A stretch of 64,000 nt of DNA from Moesziomyces globuligerus. Taxonomy: Eukaryota; Basidiomycota; Ustilaginomycetes; Ustilaginales; Ustilaginaceae. Location: contig JARVLF010000005.1 in NCBI GenBank assembly GCA_030849465.1, positions 186,001-250,000 of the forward strand, read 5' to 3'. The translations under genes were made by a program, and so were the position numbers. The notes under the pieces were generated by a model. The model ran no database searches and was not told the DNA's origin. It saw only the letters and a list, made by a program, of their open reading frames with translations. This document shows positions 40,922-49,886 of the stretch, one piece after another. Positions within the stretch are counted from its first letter, which is position 1. Each line of letters begins with the position of its first letter.

Positions 40922-41716
40922 GCCCATTGCTTTCACATACAGACACTATTTGCAAGGTGAACATCGGAATTGCGACTTCTCCTTTGTGAGCTTGTGTCTG
41001 CTATTGTACCGCTGTCCGTGAGTAGTACCGCTGCGCGTCATGCTGGCACGTGTGCTGCGGGCGGAGGTGCTGAATCGGGAGCTCGACTTTGCAGGGAACG
41101 GCGCGGGATCGGGTGATGGCATCTTGGTTGCATGAAGCCGATCGTGCGGGATGGTGCATGCGGCTAAAGGGGTGTCCGAAGTGCGACGTGACCAAACAAC
41201 CAGCACATGGCTCCGTCCGCTCGAGGCCGGCCAGGCGTGGTCAGACGGGGCTTCAACTTGCCCGGCCTGCATGCATGTGCAGATGTGAGATGTCGGGGCA
41301 ACACCAACTCGGAGCGGAAAGCGCTTTTTTCCATATAAATTGCCTTTTCCCCCTCCCAATCACATTTTCGTCTGCAGTATTTGACACTTGGCCAATTTCC
41401 TGCCAGGGCAACGGTTGTAATGCCCCCCTCCGGCCAACCAATCGCCGAATGCCAAGAGTCCTCCTCCCTCGACTCTCTCTCCGTCCGCCAAACGTACTGA
41501 GCGTACAATCTCACATCGTCGCCCCTGATTTTTCACACTGTCACGTACGGCTGATGATCTATGCGATCGAATGCCTTTCCATAGCTGCCCTGTGCAGGCA
41601 AGGGATCATGCGGATTGAATGGGGGAATAGGGGAATATGGGAATGGGGAAGGGGGAAAGAGGGGGAGGGAAGTGGCGAATCTAGGCCCGCCTGGCCACAG
41701 ATAGCTGTGCGGACGC
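40922..41716. other. Convergent intergenic region
   Basis: About 800 bp between the 3' ends of the GT71 copy 2 gene and the Cys-rich gene, which point toward each other. It should hold both 3' untranslated regions. The open frame on the plus strand (41089-41754) lacks recognisable character. Simple G/A-rich sequence lies near 41610-41680. Confidence 0.45.
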
Positions 41717-42484
41717 TTAAGCACAAGTGCGGTTCTTACGGCACTTGTTGCTGAGGCAGGTGTCGTTGAGCGAGCAAGGCATGTTTCTGGCGCGCTTGGC
41801 ACGGCAGGCGCTCTTGAAGCAGAAGTTGGACTGGCACTTGTTGTTGGCCGTGCAGTACTGGCCGTCCTTGGCGAGACCCTTGGAGGAGCACTTGTTGTTC
41901 TTGCAGATACCGCTGGTGCAGCCCTGGTCCTTGTAGCAGTACTGGCCGGCGGACCTGACGGGCTCGCACTTGCCGTTCGAGCAGAAGGAGCCACCGACGC
42001 ACTGGCCGGACTTGGTGCAGGTGGAGCCGTTCTTCTGCGAGGCGTTGCTGATGCAGCGCTTGTTGATGCAGTTGCCCGTCAGACAGCCCGAGTCCTTGTA
42101 GCAAGCCGAGCCGGTCTGCTTGATGTCCTGGCACGAACCGCGGTAGCAGTACGAGGTGCTCTTGCACTGCGCATCGCTGTTGCAGAAGGAGTTGTTGGGA
42201 CCGGTGCCGACCTGGGAGACACACTTGCCCTGCGAGCACGAGCCCGAAGCACAGTCGCCGTTGACCTTGCAGCCGGTACCGGGGGTAGCGATAGCGGGAC
42301 CAGCGTTGTTCGTGGGGGAAGGAACGGCAGTAGCAACGTCTCGTCGCGAGTAGTCGTAGAGGGTGGGGGTGACGTTCTCGAACACCTCGCGGTCAACGAG
42401 GTGACCGGAAACAGGCTGAGCAACCTGCAGAGCCACGAGGGCAGCAGCAGCCACGACGAAAGCAGCACGAATGGAGGCGCGCAT
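41717..42484 (-). CDS. Cysteine-rich secreted protein with seven four-Cys repeats
   Basis: Single exon for 255 residues. The ATG at 42484 opens a clear signal peptide (RAAFVVAAAALVALQVAQPVSG). After a ~45-residue Thr/Pro-rich spacer come seven units of the form C-x5-C-x4/5-C-x4-C (the last with x5), for example CYKDSGCLTGNCINKRC. The 28 cysteines are all within these units, suggesting regular disulfides. Several N-glycosylation sites (NVT, NNS, NAS, NGS, NDT) are present. A TATATA element lies 182 bp upstream. The family is not one I recognise by name; a secreted cell-wall, apoplastic or effector-like protein is the inference. No transmembrane or GPI signal is seen at the C-terminus, which ends in a final Cys-Ala. 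Confidence 0.8.
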   Translation of the reverse strand: MRASIRAAFVVAAAALVALQVAQPVSGHLVDREVFENVTPTLYDYSRRDVATAVPSPTNNAGPAIATPGTGCKVNGDCASGSCSQGKCVSQVGTGPNNSFCNSDAQCKSTSYCYRGSCQDIKQTGSACYKDSGCLTGNCINKRCISNASQKNGSTCTKSGQCVGGSFCSNGKCEPVRSAGQYCYKDQGCTSGICKNNKCSSKGLAKDGQYCTANNKCQSNFCFKSACRAKRARNMPCSLNDTCLSNKCRKNRTCA

Positions 42485-44105
42485 GTTGGAGATAGAGGTA
42501 GCTACCTTGGCTAGACGGCGAGTGCCTGGACTTGGGAAAGGAAGGGGAAAGGGAAAGGGGTGGGAGCCGGGGGATGGGTCTGGAACTGGAGTGGAGAGGA
42601 GAGGAGAGAGATTGCTTGATGGAGGAAGAGGCCTGTGTGATTGACGGTCCGAAGATGAGCTCACCTATATACCTGGACAGAACCAACGGCTAGCAAAGGC
42701 GACGAGGAGAGAATTCCATGTTTTGGCTCCTTCTCCCGTCCCAGCCTGAAGATCCCGGTAGCAACTCACTCACGGAGCAAAGCACAAACGCTTCGGTGAC
42801 AAGGACCTAGGCGCATGTCATCGTAGAGAACTATCTCAGACGGCTCTCCTACATGCGTCACACGCCACGTCTCGAACTCTCGATAGCGCATCAAAACATC
42901 ACCCGTCCATGTGATTGAATGGCCAGGGTCTTGCCCGGCGACCCGACAGCCACGGTATGCCCTAGCTCCCCTTCGCCTCGGCCGTGCCAAGCCGAGCTGC
43001 TGTATGCTTCGCATGGCGTGCAGAGATCGTACGGGCCTGATGCCCTGGGCTTGGCGACGAGTAGAAGTCAAGTGGACTGAAAGCCACCTGCACGCACGCT
43101 GCACACGAAATTGAAACTTGCCAATCTTGCTACAGAGCCGCCACGGCCATGATCGACGCGGGCATTTTGCCGAACCGGACAGGATGCTTCCGTGGCCGGG
43201 ATATGTATGCATTCGCGGCAGCGGAGAACATAGTTTTGGCCGTTCAAGCTCGCGCTGCGAGCCATATGCGTGTCGGTTGGTGCAAGTCGGGGAGGCGCCT
43301 CCAGTCGACTGACTGAACAAGCCACAGCCTCCCCCGACGTGAACCAAAAAAAATATTATTTTTCTTTTCTCCAGTCCGGAAAAGGGATTTTCATAAAAAA
43401 GGATTGATTTCCTTTTCTTTTTCTTTTTGACTTTTTTTGGACCAAGGTGGGCACGAGACCGGTGCGCCGTACGTGGAAATTCCAAAGGAAATACAGTACT
43501 CGCATTTAATTTTCGTTTTTCAATTTCATCGAATTCTTTTGGTCAATTTTTACAGTAATGTTTTGAAATTTAAAAAATGGTTGCATCAAGCCGTCGTGCC
43601 TCGCCGAGGCCATGTGGTGCATCGACATGAACGCGGCCCCGCATTTCCGCTTGTGGCACAGCTCCTCTCCTAGTCATGCCCTCCTTAGCTTCTAAAAGCA
43701 AGCCGAGCCGAGGTGCTGAAAATGATCTCGGCCCGACGAAGGCTCCCACTAGTGCGATTTCGCTGCAGTACTCCTGTCTCCCCTCCCTTGTGATCGTCCA
43801 CTCTGATTTGGACCGACCACAGGCCCCCGTAAGATGCAATGAGATGCTTCTGCACAGAGAGGTATCTTTCCTGGCGAGCTGTTGGATTAAACACTTTGTT
43901 TCCGACAGTGGAAGGATACACGGCTGCTTCTGCCCATGTCATGTCGACCCTCGGGATTAAATGGCGAGCTGCAGTCGAGCAAGCCACCACATGCTGGGCT
44001 TGATTCTGACGCTTAAGCCTTTGGGTGCCGATTGTGCCACAAGTCGAGTCTTCCCTTCAACAAAACACGCAGCCGCGCTGTAGATGCGAGCGGCTCAGGT
44101 CGCAC
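42485..44105. other. Gene-poor, lower-GC region
   Basis: Left of about 42750 lies the Cys-rich gene promoter. 43320-43600 is strongly AT-rich with A and T runs. A minus-strand frame stays open from 43485 to 42766 (239 codons) but begins at a TTG codon. Its last part (for example GDVLMRYREFETWRVTHVGE) looks somewhat protein-like, so a gene relic is possible but not supported. Confidence 0.4.
42666..42671 (-). promoter_or_regulatory. TATA-box candidate of the Cys-rich gene
   Basis: GGTATATAGG on the minus strand, 182 nt before the ATG at 42484. A consensus TATA suits strongly regulated secreted-protein genes. Position is compatible with a leader of about 100-150 nt. Confidence 0.55.
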
Positions 44106-45332
44106 TTACGTCTCCGCAGCTCCTCCTGATTTACGTGCATGCATGTGGCGACAGTTTTGCAAACTAGCTTCAGGCACTCCTTCGATCTGCATGGAGTCTG
44201 CCCTGAATATGCTGAGCAAGTCTGCATATTTTTCCTGATTGATTGTCCACATCCCAGTCGGAGAGGTAGGAACCCAGGCACAGCGCAGGAACTGTAACAG
44301 TGCCACTGGGTGGTCTTTTCTTCCGCTGACCATACCTTTTCCGATGAAGCAAACGCGGGACTGATCGATGTACGTCTGTTTCACATCTGTCGACGTATGG
44401 GGTCAGAAGCTGACGATCATTGGATAAACACAGCTTGCTACCACTCTGCAGGTACCAGTTGCCTTCCTGACGAATTCGTTCCTTCCAACCTCTCTTCCCT
44501 TTCCGTGTATGCTCAATGGAAGCCGTGTGCATTCCCTGCGATCGACGGGAAAAGTAGTGACAGCAAGCCACCCGGGATCAAACGATGTCGCCTCCAGAAG
44601 TAGCTCACACGCCTGATTCAGTCGCAGTATCTCCTTTCTCGAAAAGACCCGCTTCGCGGATCAGAATCCGGCAAGATCGGCGAAGTCCTCTCCGAGCAGC
44701 TCCAGTGCATGGAGCCAGATGACGCTTGGATAATATTTGGACTGCAAGTAGCTCTTTGCAAAGATCAGAGTTGGATCTCTTTGTCCTGGCTGAAGGACAT
44801 TGACTCCACGAACATGCACAGGAGGGTTGAACCAGTCTCACGGATAATAGGATGGATGCCACAGATGCAGCTGTTCCTCCGTCAGTGTGAATGGCCGTGT
44901 TCGTCTGAGCTGATGCGGTGATTCGTGAGCACCTTTCTGCCGGGCGGCTTCTCAATTTTGAAAGTTCTTCGAAGAAAGGACGGAGGGGGATAGGATTACA
45001 GCTTGTTCTTGCTGGGCTGACCCCTCCGTCCCAACAGAACACTTTCACTTGCTCTCATGAGCTGCAGAACCTTTACAGAGAGATGCGGTAGGAGCAGTGA
45101 GCATATGCGAAAGGCTGCTTAGCGTCTTGGTGCGGCTCGGCGAGATCAGTGCTACGAGTATGCAACGCGGACTCGATCCCACAACTAGATTATACATCTC
45201 TATAGGCAAGGCATAGAGGTACTTGCAGGCAAGTAGAGGCATATAGTGACTCCTTGAATCAAGCACAGGCACAGGACACGGGTCGCGGCACCGGACTCGG
45301 AGATGGAAACTCATCATTTGTCGATCGCTCAT
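44106..45332 (-). pseudogene. Broken gene of unknown family, frame interrupted only by TGA
   Basis: Reading the minus strand from the ATG at 45332, one frame runs 409 codons to a TAA at 44106-44108. It contains five stops, all TGA, at 45047-45045, 44954-44952, 44840-44838, 44663-44661 and 44405-44403, and no TAA or TAG inside. The text between stops is coherent and protein-like, for example TLTEEQLHLWHPSYYP, YYPSVIWLHALELLGEDF, ILRLNQACELLLEATSFDPG, SRVCFIGKGMVSGRKDHP and PTGMWTINQEKYADLLSIF. The signature fits Arg CGA codons turned to TGA by C-to-T change at CpG. The first ~95 codons are less convincing and may be leader or intron. I do not recognise the family. An active multi-intron gene is an alternative, but I found no splice sites that remove all stops. 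Confidence 0.65.
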
Positions 45333-46856
45333 TTGTCGATCAAGGACTGCAGCTCGCTTCTAACAAGCTCCGCAGTATAGAGGGAGCTCGGGTGAGGTAG
45401 CCGGAGCCGCTGCGTAAGTAGCTCTCAAGGTACGGATGGCCCTAGCCTGCTCGGAGACGAAAGAAGTCGCTGCTGGAGAAGTGGTCGGTCTTGGATACTT
45501 GGCGATCGTTGGCAATTTATCACATCAATTAATCAATTCCTCATTGGGTGAATATTTCTTGTTTCAACGTTCAAAATTTAATTCGCCGGCCGCCGCCTCA
45601 AAAAGACCAAAAGAATGTTTTTTATGTAACGTAGCGCTCTGCTTCTCTAGTTCAACAAGTTTAAGCCGGAGCATGCACTATGTTTCCGGATCTTATCCAC
45701 CTTCTTCGCTGCGTCGATGGATGAACGTGGCGACAGACTACTTCTCAAAGGAAAAGAAAAGAAAAGAAAAATGGAAAAGAACTGAAAAAAGAGTATTCCG
45801 GGAAAAACTCAATGAGCGAAATCTCGGGAGCGAATTTCAAATCGCCCGCTGAGTTGCGAGGCGAATCAGTGGGCATGAGAAGCAGGACTCCGAGGAAGGT
45901 GGTGGCTTTCAGGCTGAGCGGGTTGCTGAGTCGGGGTTGGAGGTATCACAGCTGACCACGCGGGAGGGCATGTCGGGCATCGCGGCGTATCTGGTTGCTG
46001 TCAGAATTGCAGCGGAGCATGAAAGTTGGCCGATTCGCATAATTTCCCCTCAGTGCATGCAATGCGCCACCACGAGGACAGCGCGGTCCACTCGACCGGG
46101 TGGCATTGTGCTGCGCAGCGGCACTCATGCGCATGCAACCCCGACCTCCGTCAAACGATAGAGGCTTGGCAGACCGGTAGGATCTGGCTCCGCCTTTGCA
46201 CATGTTGCATCGGCCGCTTTCAGCCGGAATGCCGTTCCGTGTCCCGGGTCCGAGCTCCGCTCGCAGAGCTCAAAGACGCTTGGTAAGCAGTATTCAGCGA
46301 TAATGCTGGAGAGTGCGACAGGCCCGGAGGCTTGAAGTCTTTGTCACTGACGGGCTTTGTGGAAACGGTGCAGGGCATGCAATCGGGAGCAGTACAGTAG
46401 AAGAAGAAAAGGGGGTCAGTAAATTTCTCAAAATGTTAGAGCGTCGATGATGCCAAACGCAGACCGATTTTGGTCTGCTTGCCGCACGAGATGTGTTGGT
46501 CTCGACTCGATGTGTGGAAAACGCGTCGCGCGCGTAAATGAGCGAAAGTGATGCGCCCGCTTTTTGGTTACGGGCTGGTGGCGGAGCTCAGTCCATCAGA
46601 GCGACACGCGACTCAGCCACGACGCTCATCTTGCGGGCCAGAAGAAGTGGAGTTGTCCAGCTCACATCCATCATCTCCTCGTCCCGACACACTCCTCCCA
46701 TTTCAGCTCAGCTTCCTCTGCTGTCATCGAACACGTCGAGCTCAACACCCTCGGCTGCAGTGCAAGTCAAGCGACGTCGTTGCTCACGCTCCTGGCGCGT
46801 GTCGTTTCCTCTTCCAACTACCGTTCACCTTCCCGCATCCGGGTAATCACCGAAGC
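45333..46856. other. Gene-poor region and RFA1 promoter
   Basis: 45500-45850 is AT-rich for this genome. An ATG-started frame at 45436-45852 (138 codons) ends in a Lys-rich stretch and has no recognisable motif, so I do not call it a gene. The right end is the RFA1 promoter with a CpG-rich MCB-like site at 46521. Confidence 0.4.
46521..46526 (+). promoter_or_regulatory. MluI cell-cycle box (MCB) candidate of RFA1
   Basis: AAAACGCGT followed by CGCGCGCG lies 336 bp before the RFA1 ATG. In yeasts, MCB elements (ACGCGT) bind MBF and give S-phase expression of replication genes, RFA1 included. The match is a six-base core, so chance occurrence cannot be excluded. Confidence 0.45.
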
Positions 46857-48737
46857 ATGTCGCTCAACGACCTCTCGCAGGGCGCGATCGCCCAGATGAT
46901 CCAGACGGCCGACCCGGCGAGCTCGGTGCAGAACCCGGTGTGCCAGATCCTGAGCATCAAGAAGATTCAGGCGAGCGCCGCGTCCGCCTCGAACGTGGGC
47001 GACCGCTACCGCATCATCCTCTCGGACGGCCTGCACTATGCGCAGGCTATGCTCGCCTCGCAGAAGCGATCGATGGTCGAGTCGGGCGAGCTGGAGAAGC
47101 ACTGCCTGGTGCGCATCTCGCAGTACGCGAGCAACTCGGTGCAGAACCGCCGCATCCTCATCCTGCTCGACCTCGAGGTGGTGCACAAGCCCACGCTCGA
47201 CCGCCTCGGCAGCCCGACCAACGTCGACGAGGCCGCCAAGGCCGAGCCCGGCGTCAAGCACGAGGGCGGTGTCGGCGGCGCGCTCGGCAACAGCAACCTC
47301 GGCAACAACTCGGCGGGCAGGACGACGCCAGCCACCTCGGCGGCGGGCGCCGGCAAGGCGGGGGGTGCGGCCGGACGACCGGGCGGCAGCAGCGTTCACG
47401 CCGGCATGCCCATCTACCCGATCGAGGGCCTGTCGCCGTACCAGAACCGCTGGACGATCAAGGCGCGCGTGACTTCCAAGTCGGACATCCGCCACTGGTC
47501 GAACCAGCGTGGCGAGGGCAAGCTCTTTTCGGTCAACCTGCTGGACGACAGTGGCGAGATCAAGGCGACGGGCTTCAACGATGCGGTCGACCGCTTCTAC
47601 ACGATGCTCAAGGAGAACCACGTCTACCTCATCTCGAAGGCGCGCGTCAACATTGCCAAGAAGCAGTTCAGCAACCTGCAGAACGAGTACGAGATCACGT
47701 TTGAGAACAGCACCGAGATCGAGGAGTGCACCGATGCCACCGACGTGCCCGAGGTCAAGTACGAGTTCGTGCGCATCAACGAGCTCGAGACGGTCGAGGC
47801 CAATCAGACGTGCGACGTGATCGGCATCCTGGACAGCTACGGCGAGCTGAGCGAGATCATCAGCAAGGCGTCGCAGCGGCCGGTGCAGAAGCGCGAGCTG
47901 ACGCTGGTGGATCAGGGTCAGCGCAGCGTGCGGCTGACGCTGTGGGGCAAGAATGCCGAAAGCTTCCCGAACCATGCGGGCGTGGACGAGAAGCCGGTGA
48001 TCGCCTTCAAGGGCGTCAAGGTGGGCGACTTTGGCGGACGCTCGCTCAGCATGTTTTCGAGCTCGACCATGCTGATCAATCCGGACATCACCGAGTCGCA
48101 CGTGCTGCGCGGGTGGTACGACAACGATGGCGCGCAGGCGCAGTTCCAGCCGTTCAGCAACGGCGGGATGGGTGGTGGAGCGATGGGCGGCGGTGCGGGG
48201 GGCAATCCGGCTGAACGAAGGACCATCGCTCAGGTCAAGGACGAGAGTCTGGGCATGAACGAGAAGCCCGACTACTTCAACGTGCGCGCCACCGTGGTGT
48301 ACATCAAGCAGGACACGCTCTACTACACCGCCTGCCCCTCGGCGGAATGCAACAAAAAGGTCACCGCCGACCACGAGAACAACTGGCGCTGCGAAAAGTG
48401 CGACCGCTCCTACGACGCACCCGAGTACCGCTACATCCTCTCCACCAACGTCGCCGATGCCTCGGGTCAGATCTGGCTCTCGGCCTTCAACGACGACTCG
48501 GCCAAGATCATCGGCATGCCCGCCGGCGAGCTCCACAAGCTCCGCGAGGAGAGCGAGTCCGAGTATACCGCCGTCCTCCACCGCGCTGCCAACCGCATGT
48601 ACACCTTCAACTGCCGCGCAAAGATGGACAACTTTGGCGACCAGCCCCGCGTCCGATACACCATCTCGCGCACCAGCCCCGTCGACTTTGCCAAGGCGGG
48701 CGCCGAGCTCGTCGACGCCATCAAGGCGTACATGTAA
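46857..48737 (+). CDS. RFA1: Replication protein A large subunit (RPA1)
   Basis: Single-exon gene for 626 residues, close to yeast Rfa1 (621). The ATG at 46857 gives MSLNDLSQGAIAQMI; upstream codons in the frame are leader. The order is an N-terminal OB fold (residues ~1-115), a Gly/Ala-rich linker, DBD-A starting at PIEGLSPYQNRWTIKARVTS, DBD-B (CDVIGILDSYGELSEI) and DBD-C. DBD-C contains the zinc ribbon with Cys493, Cys498, Cys512 and Cys515 (CPSAEC ... CEKC). It coats single-stranded DNA in replication, repair and recombination as part of the RPA trimer. It converges with the small gene at 48822. Confidence 0.97.
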   Translation: MSLNDLSQGAIAQMIQTADPASSVQNPVCQILSIKKIQASAASASNVGDRYRIILSDGLHYAQAMLASQKRSMVESGELEKHCLVRISQYASNSVQNRRILILLDLEVVHKPTLDRLGSPTNVDEAAKAEPGVKHEGGVGGALGNSNLGNNSAGRTTPATSAAGAGKAGGAAGRPGGSSVHAGMPIYPIEGLSPYQNRWTIKARVTSKSDIRHWSNQRGEGKLFSVNLLDDSGEIKATGFNDAVDRFYTMLKENHVYLISKARVNIAKKQFSNLQNEYEITFENSTEIEECTDATDVPEVKYEFVRINELETVEANQTCDVIGILDSYGELSEIISKASQRPVQKRELTLVDQGQRSVRLTLWGKNAESFPNHAGVDEKPVIAFKGVKVGDFGGRSLSMFSSSTMLINPDITESHVLRGWYDNDGAQAQFQPFSNGGMGGGAMGGGAGGNPAERRTIAQVKDESLGMNEKPDYFNVRATVVYIKQDTLYYTACPSAECNKKVTADHENNWRCEKCDRSYDAPEYRYILSTNVADASGQIWLSAFNDDSAKIIGMPAGELHKLREESESEYTAVLHRAANRMYTFNCRAKMDNFGDQPRVRYTISRTSPVDFAKAGAELVDAIKAYM

Positions 48738-48821
48738 ATAAGCGTTAGGCGTGCTCGTATGAATTTGTATCGAGGTTGTTGGTTTTTTCCGGTCTTTGCA
48801 TTTCTTCCGTGGTGTGTGAGT

Positions 48822-49390
48822 TTAGAAGGCGGCGAGGAGGTCGGCGAGGTCATCCACCTGTTGTTGGCGTTGGTTCGAGATGGCAGTGTCGATCTGGGTC
48901 CATTGTTGGACAAAGGCTTGGGGGGAGAGTTCTTCGCAGGTGAAGTCGGCGAGTAGCTCTCGCTTTTCGAGCAACAGTTCCTGATAAGACTGGTATGCCA
49001 GGTGATGCCAAGCGAGTTGGGATTAGATTCCGATCGTGGGTTTTTTTGAAGGGGGGGGGGGGTGGGGGGACTTACGTAGAAGAGGGAGCTGATGGATTCG
49101 AGGGCGAGTTTTGGGTTCCAGTTTGCTACGACGTTGTCGTTCGAGTCGATTTGGTCTAGAAGGTGCGGGATGTCTTCGTAGATGCAAGCGAGCATGGCGG
49201 CTACGATCTGTTCGCACCGGTCCAACGTTGTGCGGAGACCCGCGAGGGTCTCATCGAGCGAACCGGGTGGAGAAGCAAGTAGATTGCACGAGTCTTGAAA
49301 GGTGGAGTCAAAGGTACGTGCTAACTCGTCGCATCGATTCACGAGCGCGAGCACGGGATGCACCCCTCCTGGTCCGCTTGCCGTCGCCAT
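48822..49390 (-). CDS. Small helical protein of unknown function
   Basis: Two exons, 49390-49076 and 48989-48822, separated by an 86-nt intron (GTAAGT ... CCAG, phase 0), encode 160 residues. The ATG at 49390 follows GAC (GACATGG). The protein is predicted helical throughout, with heptad-like Leu patterns: ALVNRCDELARTFDSTFQDS, LAGLRTTLDRCEQIVAAML, NVVANWNPKLALESISSLFY and YQELLLEKRELLADFTCEEL. No catalytic motif, signal peptide or membrane segment is visible. The size and NVVANW motif recall small subunits of complexes such as DASH or Mediator, but I cannot assign it. Poly-G tracts in the intron lie close to the donor. Confidence 0.6.
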
Positions 49391-49886
49391 GTCCAACCCG
49401 CTCGAGATGATGGTGTGAGACAACCAAGCCTCCACTTGCGAATCGGCAGAAGCACAACAAACACACCGCATCACATCCCGAAGATTTCCACAAAACAACC
49501 AGGTGACGCACTCTAACACTTTCGGGGTTTTTTACGCGGCGTCAGCGATGTGCTCCATTATAACCTCACCCACTCCTCGCAGGATCCAAGGTCATCCCTC
49601 TCAGGGAAAGGTCTTTTGGCCTACAAACCCCACCTCAGCTCCAGAGAAATCATACGCTGTGCCCGCTCGCCGTCCTGACCTCCCATTTCTGATCGCCTTC
49701 GACGCCTTCGCCCGCTCGCCCCCCGCCCTGCGAGTTGGCAACGACCGACACTCCTCTCTACAGTTCAGCCACTTCCACCCACAGCACACCCTCCGCACCT
49801 CACACGCACGCACACCACCACAATCAATCTCTTGAGCGCATCGTTCTATCGTCGATTCGATCCATTTTGTTCTGCATCACTGCGCA
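49391..49886. other. Intergenic region, promoter of the small helical gene
   Basis: About 500 bp between the start of the small gene and the 3' end of the nucleoporin gene, both on the minus strand. It should carry the promoter of the former and the 3' untranslated region of the latter. No ORF is supported. Confidence 0.5.

Noticed and set aside
45436..45852. ATG-started 138-codon frame in the AT-rich stretch
   Set aside because: No motif, odd Lys-rich end and no splice or promoter support; kept only as a note.
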